DNA of 64,000 nt from Bog-756 sp963824645 (GCA_963824645.1 CAWGQC010000001.1:62001-126000); one strand, 5' to 3'. Counted from the stretch's first letter, positions 1-8,593 are shown. Numbers and translations: made by a program. The notes: generated from the sequence alone by a model not told the origin.

Positions 1-163
1 CGGCCATGGTCCGGTGGGAGATCAGCGCCCTGACCAGAGGGGTGGAGCGGGAGCCCGGGCACACCACGGCGTGGACCACGCCGGCCCGTACCCATTCGTC
101 GACCAGCGTGGCGGCGAAGGCGGCCTGGCTGTCGGCCGGGCTGACGGCGGTCGGTACGCTCAC
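1..163 (-). CDS. menD: MenD, N-terminal fragment (window edge)
   Basis: This is the N-terminal end of 2-succinyl-5-enolpyruvyl-6-hydroxy-3-cyclohexene-1-carboxylate synthase, a thiamine-diphosphate enzyme of menaquinone synthesis. Only about 54 residues lie inside the window. They read SVPTAVSPADSQAAFAATLV and then include VVCPGSRSTPL, the MenD N-terminal signature with the conserved PGSRS. I placed the start at the GTG at 163; an in-frame GTG two codons upstream (169) is equally possible. The gene diverges from menH with under 30 bases between the starts, and the neighbours are menH, menA, menB and menE, which supports the call. The rest of the gene lies before base 1. Confidence 0.88.
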   Translation of the reverse strand, partial: MSVPTAVSPADSQAAFAATLVDEWVRAGVVHAVVCPGSRSTPLVRALISHRTMA

Positions 164-190
164 CGGCACGCCCCGGCGTGATCCGCCCTC

Positions 191-1018
191 ATGTCACCCC
201 ACCCTCCTTCCGACCCGGCTCCGACTGTCGAGGCCCGGACCCGGCTGCACACCGAGGTGGCCGGGGACGGCCCCGTCCGGGTGGTGCTGGCCCACGGCTT
301 CACCCAAACGGGACGGGTGTGGGGGACCATGGACCAGGCCCTGGCCACCGACCACCAGATCGTGCGGGTGGACCTGCCCGGTCACGGTCGGTCCGGGTCG
401 GTCCGGGCCGGCCTGACCGACGGGGCTCGGATGATCGGGGCGGAGGGGGGACGGGCCGTCTACGTGGGCTACTCGATGGGGGCGCGCTTCTGTCTCGACC
501 TGGCCCTGGCCCGTCCCGACCTGATGGCCGGGCTGGTGCTCATCTCGGGTACGGCCGGCATCGACCATGCCGGTCAACGACAGGACCGCCGACGGTCCGA
601 CGCCCTCCTGGCTGACGAGCTCGATCCCCCCGATGGACAGCCCGGTGTGCCGGTGCCCGCCTTCGTCCGTCGCTGGCTGGCCGGTCCCCTGTTCGCCGGG
701 ATCCCACCCGAGGCCGACGGCTTCGAAGAGCGCTGCACCAACACGGGAGCGGGGCTGGCCTCCAGTCTCCGCCTGGCCGGGGCCGGCACCCAACATCCTT
801 CGTGGCCCCAGCTGTCGGCGCTGTCCTTTCCGGTGCTCATCGTGTCGGGCGCCGAGGACGGCAAGTTCACCGACCTGGGGCACCGGCTGGCCGCCTCCAT
901 CGGCGCCAACGCCACTCATCACGTGGTGCCCGGCACCGGTCACGCCCCCCACCTCCAGCGGCCTGCGGACGTGGCCGACCGGGTGCGGTGGTTGACCGGT
1001 CGGGTGGCCGGGCTCTGA
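191..1018 (+). CDS. menH: Alpha/beta hydrolase, probable SHCHC synthase MenH
   Basis: A 275-residue alpha/beta-hydrolase. The oxyanion-region motif HGFTQTGR lies near residue 35, the nucleophile elbow GYSMG places Ser95, and the likely acid and base are Asp223 (GAEDGKF) and His251 (GTGHAPH). MenH removes pyruvate from the MenD product to give 2-succinyl-6-hydroxy-2,4-cyclohexadiene-1-carboxylate. The family has many look-alikes, so the specific assignment rests on position: it diverges from menD and converges on menA, beside menB and menE. The start is the ATG at 191, just after CCCTC; no strong ribosome-binding site is visible. Confidence 0.8.
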   Translation: MSPHPPSDPAPTVEARTRLHTEVAGDGPVRVVLAHGFTQTGRVWGTMDQALATDHQIVRVDLPGHGRSGSVRAGLTDGARMIGAEGGRAVYVGYSMGARFCLDLALARPDLMAGLVLISGTAGIDHAGQRQDRRRSDALLADELDPPDGQPGVPVPAFVRRWLAGPLFAGIPPEADGFEERCTNTGAGLASSLRLAGAGTQHPSWPQLSALSFPVLIVSGAEDGKFTDLGHRLAASIGANATHHVVPGTGHAPHLQRPADVADRVRWLTGRVAGL

Positions 1019-1032
1019 GCCCCGGTCGGCGG

Positions 1033-1998
1033 TCACCGGATCCACAACCACAGCGACCCGGCCAACAGCACCCCGAAGACCAGTTGCAGACGACCGGTCT
1101 GGGCCAGCACCGGCAGCAGGTCCCGGCCGGCGGCGTCACTGGTGACCGTCCGGACCGGGGCCACCACCAGGGGCAGGGCCAGAAGGGGCAGGAGGGCGGC
1201 GGCGGCCCGCCAGGCATCATCCACCCCGATCAACGAGCCCAGAGCCCACAGGGCGGCGGCCACGAACGGGATGGCCACACAGGCCACGTAGAGGTGCCCA
1301 CCGGCTCGGCGTCCGACGCGGACCACCAGGGTCTTCTTGCCGGTGACACCGTCGGTGGCCACATCCCGAAGGTTGTTGGCCAGCAGCAGGGCGGTGGCCA
1401 GCAGGCCGACCAGGACGGCGGCCAGCCACACGACGGGACGCCCCCACAGCAGGGTCTGCACGTAATAGGTCCCGACGGTGGCCACCAGTCCGAAGAAGAC
1501 GAAGACGAACGCCTCGCCCAAGCCGACATAGCCGTAGGGACGGGGGCCGCCGGTGTAGAACCAACCGGCGGCCAGACAGGCCGCCCCCACCAGCAGGACC
1601 CACCAGGAGGTGGCCCAGGCCAATCCCAGCCCGACCACGGCGGCCACGGCAAAAGCCACACCGGCGGCCGCTTTGACGGCCGGCGGCGAGACCAGCCCCG
1701 ACCCGACCAGGCGGAGGGGACCCACCCGGGCCTCGTCGGTCCCCCGGATGCCGTCGGAGTAGTCGTTGGCATAGTTGGTGCCCACCTGAATGGCCAGGGC
1801 CACCACCAGGGCCCCGAGAGCACACCACCAGCTGTCTATCCGGGGCCCGGTGGTCACCGTGGTCCCCGCCCACGGATGGGCGGCAGCGGTGCCCACCACC
1901 ACCGGCACCAGGGCGGCGGGTAGCGTGCGGGGCCGAGCCCCCGCCACCCAACGCATGACGGGACCGGGTCGGGCGGTGGTCGGATCGGGGCTGGTCAC
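1033..1998 (-). CDS. menA: 1,4-dihydroxy-2-naphthoate polyprenyltransferase
   Basis: A 321-residue integral membrane UbiA-family prenyltransferase that attaches the polyprenyl tail to dihydroxynaphthoate, the membrane step of menaquinone synthesis. The first aspartate-rich motif is visible as NYANDYSDG (NDxxxD-type, near residue 75), preceded by the conserved RPRTLPAALVPV. Several hydrophobic segments follow, including one around GLGEAFVFVFFGLVA. The start is a GTG (GTGACCAGC) 25 bases downstream of the menB stop, so menB and menA are probably one transcript. The gene converges with menH, 14 bases apart, with no clear terminator between them. Confidence 0.93.
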   Translation of the reverse strand: MTSPDPTTARPGPVMRWVAGARPRTLPAALVPVVVGTAAAHPWAGTTVTTGPRIDSWWCALGALVVALAIQVGTNYANDYSDGIRGTDEARVGPLRLVGSGLVSPPAVKAAAGVAFAVAAVVGLGLAWATSWWVLLVGAACLAAGWFYTGGPRPYGYVGLGEAFVFVFFGLVATVGTYYVQTLLWGRPVVWLAAVLVGLLATALLLANNLRDVATDGVTGKKTLVVRVGRRAGGHLYVACVAIPFVAAALWALGSLIGVDDAWRAAAALLPLLALPLVVAPVRTVTSDAAGRDLLPVLAQTGRLQLVFGVLLAGSLWLWIR

Positions 1999-2023
1999 AG
2001 CGACGGCCGGACCGTCAGGACGG

Positions 2024-2974
2024 TCACGGACGGCGGGGGAAGCGGCCGAAATCCGGCGGTCGGTGCTGTTGGAAGGCGTTCCTGCCCTCCTGGGCCTCGT
2101 CGCTCATATAGAAGAGCATGGTGGCGTCCCCGGCGAACTGCTGGAGACCGGCCAACCCATCGTCGGCGGCGTGCATCCCCCCTTTGAGCATCCGCAGAGC
2201 CAGGGGCGACAGCGACAGCATCTGGCGGCACCAGGCCACCGTTTCGGGCTCGAGGTCGGCCAGCGGCACCACCGCGTTGACCAGCCCCCACTCCTTTGCG
2301 GTGACGGCGTCGTACTGGCGGCAGAGGAACCACACCTCCTTGGCCCGCTTGAGCCCGATGGTCCGGGCCAACAGGCTGGCCCCGTAGCCGCCGTCGAAGC
2401 TGCCCACCTTCGGTCCGGTCTGACCGAACCGGGCGTTGTCGGCGGCGATGGTCAGGTCGCAGACCAGATGGAGGATGTGGCCACCCCCGATGGCGTACCC
2501 GGCCACCATGGCCACCACCGGTTTGGGCATCCGCCGGATCTGGATCTGGAGATCGAGGACATTGAGCCGACCGATTCCCTGCCGGGCCACTTCGTCGTCC
2601 CCCATGTAGCCATCGTCACCCCGGATCTTCTGGTCACCACCCGAGCAGAAGGCGTCGGGACCCTCCCCGGTCAGGATGACCGCCCCCACCGACGGATCGT
2701 CGCGGGCCCGGGCGAAGGCGTCGGCCAGCTCGAACAGGGTCTGGGGGCGGAATGCGTTGCGCACCTCGGGGCGGGCGATGGTCAGCTTGGCCATGCCTTC
2801 GGCCACCTCCATGCGGATATCCCGGTAGTCGCCCCGGCGCTGCCAGGCCGGGGCCGGCGCTCCCCGAAACCGCTCGACGGGATCGACGGGGGGGCCGAAC
2901 ACCACCGTGGCCGGCTCCCCGGGGTCGGTGGTCCCGCCGTTCTCCCCCGTCGTCTGCGGGCCATGGACAACCAT
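2024..2974 (-). CDS. menB: 1,4-dihydroxy-2-naphthoyl-CoA synthase, type I
   Basis: A 316-residue crotonase-fold enzyme that closes the naphthoate ring from o-succinylbenzoyl-CoA. Visible motifs are RPEVRNAFRPQT, AFCSGGDQKIRG, YAIGGGHILHLVCD and, near residue 185, FGQTGPKVGSFDGGYG. That last motif has Gly187 where mycobacterial MenB has a catalytic Asp (QTDADVGSFDGG). Gly at this site is the bicarbonate-dependent (type I, E. coli-like) form, and the C-terminal half also resembles the E. coli protein. The ATG at 2974 was chosen because it gives the family's normal length; a longer in-frame opening continues upstream over menE and is not credible. The AGGAG upstream sits about 11 bases from this ATG, a loose fit. 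Confidence 0.92.
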   Translation of the reverse strand: MVVHGPQTTGENGGTTDPGEPATVVFGPPVDPVERFRGAPAPAWQRRGDYRDIRMEVAEGMAKLTIARPEVRNAFRPQTLFELADAFARARDDPSVGAVILTGEGPDAFCSGGDQKIRGDDGYMGDDEVARQGIGRLNVLDLQIQIRRMPKPVVAMVAGYAIGGGHILHLVCDLTIAADNARFGQTGPKVGSFDGGYGASLLARTIGLKRAKEVWFLCRQYDAVTAKEWGLVNAVVPLADLEPETVAWCRQMLSLSPLALRMLKGGMHAADDGLAGLQQFAGDATMLFYMSDEAQEGRNAFQQHRPPDFGRFPRRP

Positions 2975-3013
2975 TCGACCATCTACTCCTAGAGTCAGTA
3001 CTCGTACGGTCGC

Positions 3014-3019
3014 TAGGCT
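3014..3019 (+). promoter_or_regulatory. -10 element for menE (leaderless type)
   Basis: TAGGCT sits six bases before the menE ATG at 3026. A TANNNT hexamer at this distance puts the transcription start at or next to the A of ATG, as in actinobacterial leaderless mRNAs. No ribosome-binding site is present, which fits. The -35 region is not recognisable. Confidence 0.55.
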
Positions 3020-3025
3020 ACCGCC

Positions 3026-4153
3026 ATGCCGGAGTTGGTAGCTCTCGACCTGCCGGCCGGCCCCGCCTTCGTAGAGGCCCTGGTCACGGCTTGGGAGGCC
3101 GGCCACGCCGTCCTTCCGCTCGACCGGCGGCTCCCTCCTCCGGCCCTCGACGCCGTGATGGCCAGTCTCCGTCCCGGCCTGGTGGTCGACGACCAGGGGA
3201 GCAACCGCCGACCGGGGGGCCAGCCCGTCGAGCCCGGCGACGCCCTGGTCGTGCCCACCAGCGGCACGACCGGCCGGCCCAAGGGGGTCGTCCTCACCCA
3301 CGACGCCGTGGCCGCTTCGGCTGTGGCCACCTCGGACCGTCTGGCCGTCGACCCGAGCCGCGACCACTGGCTGGCCTGCCTGCCCCTGGCCCACATCGGG
3401 GGGCTCTCGGTGGTCACCCGGGCCGTCGTCACCGGTACCCCGCTCACCGTGTACGGAGGGTTCGACCCGGCCGAGGTGGAAGACATGGTGGTCCACGGGG
3501 CCACCCTGGTGTCACTGGTGGCCACCGCCCTCCAGCGCACCGATGTCTCGGGTTACCGCCGGGTCCTGCTGGGAGGATCGGCTCCGCCGGCGGGCCTCCC
3601 CGCCAATGTGGTCACCACCTACGGGATGACCGAGACCGGATCGGGGATCGTCTACGACGGGGTTCCTCTCGCAGGCGTCGAGCTCCGGATGGGCGACGGC
3701 CGGCTCGGGACCCCGGACGAGATACTGGTGCGCGGCCCCATGTTGTCGCGCCGCTACCGGGACGGGTCCGACCCGACGGTGTCCGGGGGATGGCTGCCCA
3801 CCGGGGACGGCGGACGGATCGACGGCGCCGGGACGCTCTCCGTCTTCGGCCGCATGGCCGAGGTCATCGTGACCGGGGGCGAGAAGGTGTGGCCCGCCCC
3901 GGTCGAGGAGGTGCTGGCCGGCCATCCCGGCGTCGATCAGGTGGCGGTGTGGAAACGGCCCGACCCCGAGTGGGGCGAGCGGGTGGTGGCCTGGGTGGTA
4001 CCGGCGGCCGGGGGGATGCCCCTCGTACTGGCCGACCTCCGTGACCACGTCGGTGCCCGGTTGGGACGGTGGGCCGCCCCCCGCCAGCTGGAGCTGGTGT
4101 CCTCGCTACCCCGGACGGCCACCGGCAAGGTCCGGCGGTCCGAGCTGGTGTGA
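3026..4153 (+). CDS. menE: o-succinylbenzoate--CoA ligase
   Basis: A 375-residue, short-form member of the ANL adenylating superfamily that activates o-succinylbenzoate to the CoA thioester used by MenB. Core motifs in order are TSGTTGRPKGVV (P-loop, near residue 79), LPLAHIGG, YGMTETGSG, TGDGGRID, GRMAEVIVTGGEKVWP and the C-terminal catalytic-lysine motif RTATGKVRR. The length matches the compact actinobacterial MenE rather than the roughly 450–490-residue type. It is divergent from menB with about 50 bases between the starts and appears to have its own leaderless promoter. Confidence 0.92.
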   Translation: MPELVALDLPAGPAFVEALVTAWEAGHAVLPLDRRLPPPALDAVMASLRPGLVVDDQGSNRRPGGQPVEPGDALVVPTSGTTGRPKGVVLTHDAVAASAVATSDRLAVDPSRDHWLACLPLAHIGGLSVVTRAVVTGTPLTVYGGFDPAEVEDMVVHGATLVSLVATALQRTDVSGYRRVLLGGSAPPAGLPANVVTTYGMTETGSGIVYDGVPLAGVELRMGDGRLGTPDEILVRGPMLSRRYRDGSDPTVSGGWLPTGDGGRIDGAGTLSVFGRMAEVIVTGGEKVWPAPVEEVLAGHPGVDQVAVWKRPDPEWGERVVAWVVPAAGGMPLVLADLRDHVGARLGRWAAPRQLELVSSLPRTATGKVRRSELV

Positions 4154-4170
4154 TCAGGCCCCGGACGTTC

Positions 4171-4950
4171 TCAGGACAGGCTGCCACTGGTCATGCACAG
4201 CGAACCGCCGTCCACCACCAGGGTCTGACCGGTGATCCACGACGCCGCGTCGGAACAGAGGAACAGCGCGGCGGCGGCGATATCGGCGGGCAGGCCCAGG
4301 CGACGCAGAGGAAGACGGCTGGCGATGGCCTGCTCGCCCGGCTCCCACAGAGCCCGGGCGAAATCGGTCTTGACCAACCCCGGGGCCAAGGCGTTGACCC
4401 GGACCAGGGGTCCGAGCTCACCGGCCAGCTGGCTGGTCAGGTGGATGACGGCCGCCTTGGTCACGTTGTACCAACCGATGCCCCCTTCGACGGTGAGCCC
4501 TCCGATGGAGGCCAGATTGAGGACCACGCCACCGGCTGAGGACATACCGGCCCGCCAGGCCGCCTGCACCCATTCGAGATAGCCGGTCTGGTTGACCCTG
4601 ACCGTCTTGTCAGCCCGGACCGTGTCCAGTTCGATGATGGGGCCGTAATAGGGGTTGGTCACCGCGTTGTTGACCAGGATGTCCACCGCTCCGAAACGCT
4701 CGACGGTGGCCACCACGCAGGCCTCGGCCTGTTCGGGCTGGCCGGCGTGGGCCACCCGCCAGTCCACTTCACCGGACCCCTCCCCTTTGGCGGCGTCGAT
4801 GGCCGCCGCCGACTGGCGGAGACCCTCCGCCCGGCGCGAGGCGATCATCACCGACGCCCCCGACGAGGCGAAGGCCAGGGCGATGGCCTGGCCGATACCC
4901 CGGGATCCGCCGGTCACCAGTGCCGTCTTGCCGTCCAGTCGCAGTTCCAT
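4171..4950 (-). CDS. SDR-family oxidoreductase
   Basis: A 259-residue classical short-chain dehydrogenase/reductase. The nucleotide-binding motif TGGSRGIGQ is near residue 14, the structural NNAVTNP near 93, the catalytic serine in LNLASIGG and the YNVTK active-site pair near 160. SRRAEG after beta-strand 2 suggests NADP(H), because arginines follow the strand. The C-terminal half has the usual NALAPGLVKTDFA and ITGQTLVVDGG. FabG-like and steroid or acyl-CoA dehydrogenases share this pattern, so the substrate cannot be named. It converges on menE and is separated from the divergent methyltransferase gene by about 90 bases. Confidence 0.85.
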   Translation of the reverse strand: MELRLDGKTALVTGGSRGIGQAIALAFASSGASVMIASRRAEGLRQSAAAIDAAKGEGSGEVDWRVAHAGQPEQAEACVVATVERFGAVDILVNNAVTNPYYGPIIELDTVRADKTVRVNQTGYLEWVQAAWRAGMSSAGGVVLNLASIGGLTVEGGIGWYNVTKAAVIHLTSQLAGELGPLVRVNALAPGLVKTDFARALWEPGEQAIASRLPLRRLGLPADIAAAALFLCSDAASWITGQTLVVDGGSLCMTSGSLS

Positions 4951-5030
4951 GGCCCGTCACCCTAAGACCTGAGCGACGCGGGTGGGGGTGGGCGGCCGGG
5001 CCGCACGCCCGACCGGCCATCGGGCTGGGG

Positions 5031-5036
5031 CACAAT
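5031..5036 (+). promoter_or_regulatory. -10 element for methyltransferase gene (leaderless type)
   Basis: CACAAT ends six bases before the GTG chosen as the start (5043). It matches four of six positions of TATAAT, including the conserved second A and final T. No Shine-Dalgarno sequence precedes the GTG. Confidence 0.4.
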
Positions 5037-5042
5037 GGACGG

Positions 5043-5729
5043 GTGCCGCCGGCCCCCCATCCTCCGGCCTCTCCCCCGGCCACCTGGAGCGACGAGCATC
5101 TGGTCGAGCGCTATCTGACCCGCGTCGAGGGTCTGGCCCCCCGCCAGGCCGGCGAGGACGTGCTCCGCTCGGCCCTTCCCCACCGGCCCGCCTCGCTGCT
5201 GGACCTCGGTTGCGGTGACGGGCGGCTGGCCGCACTGGCGCTGGAGGCCCGGCCCACCCTCACCCGGGTGGTGGCCGTGGACTCGTCCCCGGCCATGTTG
5301 GCCCGGGCTCGGAGCCGCTTCGCCGGCGAGAGCCGGGTGACGGTGGAGCACTGGGACCTGGAACGACCCATCGGACCGCTGGGTCACTTCGACGTGATCG
5401 TCTCCGGGTTCGCCATCCACCATCTCGAGGACCATCGCAAACAGGCCCTGATGGCCGAGATAGCGGCTCGCCTCTCGCCCGGCGGCCTGTTCGCCAACCT
5501 CGAGGTGGTGGCCTCGGCCACGCCCGAATTGCACGCCGAGTTCCTCGATCTCATCGGCCGGCCGGCCGACGATCCCGAGGACCGCCTGGCCTCCATCGCC
5601 GACCAGTTGTCGTGGATGGTGTCGGGCGGTCTGACCCAGGTGGACTGCCTGTGGCGTTGGCGAGGCTTCGCCCTGCTGGTAGGCCGGACTGGGGATCCAC
5701 CGGCCGTCGACGCGCGCGGGCCGGGCTGA
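5043..5729 (+). CDS. Class I SAM-dependent methyltransferase
   Basis: A 228-residue Rossmann-fold methyltransferase. Motif I is LLDLGCGDGRLAAL near residue 50, the acidic motif II is VVAVDSSPAML, and later motifs are DVIVSGFAIHHLED and LSPGGLFANLEVV. These suggest a small-molecule methyltransferase; the substrate is not evident. An open frame extends upstream to 4920, but it overlaps the start region of the divergent SDR gene, so I prefer the GTG at 5043, which follows a -10-like CACAAT. The next gene begins about 60 bases downstream. Confidence 0.75.
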   Translation: MPPAPHPPASPPATWSDEHLVERYLTRVEGLAPRQAGEDVLRSALPHRPASLLDLGCGDGRLAALALEARPTLTRVVAVDSSPAMLARARSRFAGESRVTVEHWDLERPIGPLGHFDVIVSGFAIHHLEDHRKQALMAEIAARLSPGGLFANLEVVASATPELHAEFLDLIGRPADDPEDRLASIADQLSWMVSGGLTQVDCLWRWRGFALLVGRTGDPPAVDARGPG

Positions 5730-5746
5730 CCGCCCCTAAGTTTGAC

Positions 5747-5768
5747 GGCGGTCGCAACACCGACCGCC
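5747..5768. other. Small inverted repeat between methyltransferase and yyaL-like gene
   Basis: GGCGGTC (5747–5753) and GACCGCC (5762–5768) form a perfect 7-bp stem with an 8-base loop in the 61-base gap after the methyltransferase stop. No U-tract follows. It could be a weak terminator or an operator; the sequence does not decide. Confidence 0.3.
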
Positions 5769-5790
5769 CCCGGACCACGAAGGACGCGCG

Positions 5791-7854
5791 TTGCCCCTCA
5801 TCAGAGACACACCGGACAGCGAGCTCTCGCCGTACCTGGCTCAGCACGTCGCCAATCCGGTGGACTGGTACCTGTGGGGCCCCGACGCTTTCGAACAGGC
5901 CCGCGGCGACGACAAACCGGTGTTCCTGTCCATCGGCTATTCGGCCTGCCACTGGTGTCACGTGATGGCCCACGAGTCCTTCGAGGACCCGGATGTGGCT
6001 AACCGCCTCAATGCCTCCTTCGTCTCCATCAAGGTGGACCGCGAGGAACGCCCGGACGTGGACGCCGTCTACATGGAGGCGGTGCAGTCCATCACCGGAT
6101 CGGGCGGATGGCCCATGAGCGTCTTTTTGACTCCCGACCAACGGCCCTTCTACGGGGGCACCTACTTTCCTCCCGATGACCGGCCGGGCCTGCCGTCGTT
6201 CCGGACCGTGCTGACCGCCGTGGCCGACATCTGGGAGAACCGACGGACCGAGGTCGACGACCAGGCCACCGAGTTGGCCCAGGCCATCGCCTCCCGCTCG
6301 GTGATCGAATCGGATCGGACCGCCCTCCCCGATCAGAGCCCTCCCGACCTCTTGTCCCCCGCCGTCGAGGAACTGGCCCGCCGTTTCGACCCGGAATGGG
6401 GTGGGTTCGGGCGGGCACCCAAGTTTCCCCAGCCCACCCTGGTCGACCTTCTCCTCTACCACTCGCTCCGTGACCGGGGGACCCCGGCCGCCGATCGGTC
6501 CGGCGTCATGGCCACCGTCACCCTCGACGCCATGGCCGCCGGGGGCATCCATGACCACCTGGGCGGGGGTTTTGCCCGCTATGCCACCGACGACCACTGG
6601 TTGGTGCCCCACTTCGAGAAGATGCTCTACGACCAGGCCGGGCTGGTACGGGCCTTCCTCCACGGTTGGCAGGTCACCGGGCGGGCCGACTACCTGCGGG
6701 TGGTCGAAGGGATCATCGGCTACGTGAGCCGCGACCTGACCATCCCGACCGGAGGGGTGTGCTCGGCCGAGGACGCCGACTCCGAGGGAGTCGAGGGGCG
6801 CTTCTATGTATGGTCACCGGAACAGGTCGAGGCGGCGGTGGCGGCCACCCACCACCCGGGCGAGGTGGGCGACGCCGTCAGCCGGTGGTTCGCCATCACC
6901 GAGGCGGGCAACTTCGAAGGCCTGACCATTCTGCGGCGGCCGGTCGGCGCCCCCCTGGGAGGCCCGGAAGCGGTGGAACGGGGGCGGCACCTGCTGTTGG
7001 CGGCGCGCTCCTCCCGGGTCCGCCCCGGTCTCGACGACAAGGTGTTGACCGAATGGAACGCCATGTACGGTTCGGCCCTGGCCGAAGCGGCGGCGGCCAC
7101 CGGCAACTCCGCATGGGCCGGGGCCGCCGTCGCCATCGGGGAGTTCCTGGGCCGGAACCTCCTGGGGGACGACGGGCGTTGGCGGCGGAGCTGGCGGGCC
7201 CAGGGCGGCGCCCGCCACCTGGCCTACGCCGCCGACTATGCCTGGTTGGTCGACCTGTTCACCCGATTGGCCGAGCTCACCGGTCACCGCGCCTGGACCG
7301 GGCGTGCCGTCGACGTGGCCGACGCCCTCATCGATCTGTTCGGCGACGACCGAGGCGGCGGGTTCTTCACCACCGGGCGGGACGGCGAAGCCCTCATCGT
7401 CCGGACCAAGGACGTCTTCGACGGAGCCACGCCGTCGGCCAACGCGGTGGCCGCCCTGGCCCTGGCCCGTCTGGGTGCTCTGACCGGGACCGAGCGCTAC
7501 ACGGCGTCCGCCCGCAGCGTGGTCGACATGCTGGGCCCGCTCCTGGCCCGCCATCCCACCGCTTTCCCCCACACCCTGCTCACGGCCACGCGCCTGGCCC
7601 GAGGATGGACGGAAGTGGTCATCGCCGGCGACCGACCCGACCTCCTGGCCACGGTGCACGGCCGGTGGCTGCCCGACGCGGTGGTGGCCTGGGGTCAACC
7701 CACCCCATCGCCGCTGTGGGAGGACCGGGAAGCCGGTCGGGCCTACGTGTGTGAGCACTACCGCTGCCAGCTGCCCGCCGGTGACCCGTCCACGCTGGCG
7801 GCCCAGCTGGCCTCGGCCACCGTCTCCTCGCCGCCTTCCGGGCCCAACCCATGA
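5791..7854 (+). CDS. YyaL/SSP411-family thioredoxin-domain protein
   Basis: A 687-residue protein of the DUF255/YyaL family: an N-terminal thioredoxin-like domain followed by a six-hairpin glycosidase-like domain. The N-terminus shows SPYLAQHVANPVDWY and the CxxC-type CHWCHVMA with Cys53 and Cys56, then KVDREERPDVD and GGWPMSVFLTPD. The C-terminal part has the family motifs HDHLGGGFARY, VPHFEKMLYDQA, SAEDADSEG and KVLTEWNAM. A role in protein folding or sugar modification has been proposed for the family but is unsettled. The start is a TTG preceded by GAAGGA seven bases upstream. Its stop overlaps the next gene's ATG (ATGA), so the two are translationally coupled. Confidence 0.88.
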   Translation: MPLIRDTPDSELSPYLAQHVANPVDWYLWGPDAFEQARGDDKPVFLSIGYSACHWCHVMAHESFEDPDVANRLNASFVSIKVDREERPDVDAVYMEAVQSITGSGGWPMSVFLTPDQRPFYGGTYFPPDDRPGLPSFRTVLTAVADIWENRRTEVDDQATELAQAIASRSVIESDRTALPDQSPPDLLSPAVEELARRFDPEWGGFGRAPKFPQPTLVDLLLYHSLRDRGTPAADRSGVMATVTLDAMAAGGIHDHLGGGFARYATDDHWLVPHFEKMLYDQAGLVRAFLHGWQVTGRADYLRVVEGIIGYVSRDLTIPTGGVCSAEDADSEGVEGRFYVWSPEQVEAAVAATHHPGEVGDAVSRWFAITEAGNFEGLTILRRPVGAPLGGPEAVERGRHLLLAARSSRVRPGLDDKVLTEWNAMYGSALAEAAAATGNSAWAGAAVAIGEFLGRNLLGDDGRWRRSWRAQGGARHLAYAADYAWLVDLFTRLAELTGHRAWTGRAVDVADALIDLFGDDRGGGFFTTGRDGEALIVRTKDVFDGATPSANAVAALALARLGALTGTERYTASARSVVDMLGPLLARHPTAFPHTLLTATRLARGWTEVVIAGDRPDLLATVHGRWLPDAVVAWGQPTPSPLWEDREAGRAYVCEHYRCQLPAGDPSTLAAQLASATVSSPPSGPNP

Positions 7855-8573
7855 GGGCCGACTCGACCCGGACGCCACGCGGGGGCACCGCCCGCCAACT
7901 GGTCCGCGGTCTCAAGCCCCGGGCCCAGATCGAGGTGGCCGGAGGCACGGCTCTCACCATGCTGGTGTTGTCCTGCCACCGGGAGGACACCACGGGCGTG
8001 GACCTGGCTTCGGGAGCCCTGGTGCGGGTACGGGTGGCCTGGCCCGAGGACCATGGACCGGACCTGGCCGCCTTCGATGTGGTCGAGACCCGGTTGGCCG
8101 AGGAACCCGAACGCGATGACCTGGCCCAGCCCGAGGCGGTGACCGCCGTCGGCCTTCCCCGCCACCTGGGCACGCTCCACGGACGACGGGTCCGTCACCT
8201 CCTCCACCGGCTGGTGGCACCGGTGGAGGATCACGTCCTCGGATTTCCGGGAGCTTCGGCTCCCTACTGGGAGTTCCGGGGTCACCGGCCCTCGCTGGCC
8301 CTCATCGTTCCGAGCAAGGGACCGGTGCTCTTCCGACGGATCGCCGACCGCTCGGTGTGGGTCCGCTTCGGCTGGGGCCGGAGCGACAACTGGCTTCCGG
8401 TCGAGGACCCCCAGGCCGAGCGCACCCTCGACGTGGCCCGTCGGGAACGCCTGCACGGTAAGGACCTCTCGGCCGCTCTCGGTTTCAAGACCCACTATCT
8501 GGTGGCCGCCCTGTCCACGCCGCGCGACGGTCACTGCTACAAGACGGTGCGCACCCTGCTGCCCCGGAGCTGA
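7851..8573 (+). CDS. Conserved-looking protein of unknown function coupled to YyaL-like gene
   Basis: A 240-residue soluble protein that I do not recognise. There is no signal peptide, membrane segment or cysteine motif. A basic N-terminus is followed by alternating hydrophobic strands such as LVRVRVAW and RHLGTLHGRRVRHLLHRL. The middle shows YWEFRGHRPSLALIVPSKGP and WVRFGWGRSDNWLPVED, whose tryptophan- and glycine-rich pattern suggests a beta-rich fold. Its ATG overlaps the upstream stop, so it is made with the YyaL-like protein and may act with it. A promoter for the following gene lies just after its stop. Confidence 0.7.
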   Translation: MRADSTRTPRGGTARQLVRGLKPRAQIEVAGGTALTMLVLSCHREDTTGVDLASGALVRVRVAWPEDHGPDLAAFDVVETRLAEEPERDDLAQPEAVTAVGLPRHLGTLHGRRVRHLLHRLVAPVEDHVLGFPGASAPYWEFRGHRPSLALIVPSKGPVLFRRIADRSVWVRFGWGRSDNWLPVEDPQAERTLDVARRERLHGKDLSAALGFKTHYLVAALSTPRDGHCYKTVRTLLPRS

Positions 8574-8593
8574 GTCCCCCTCCGGACGTCGCC

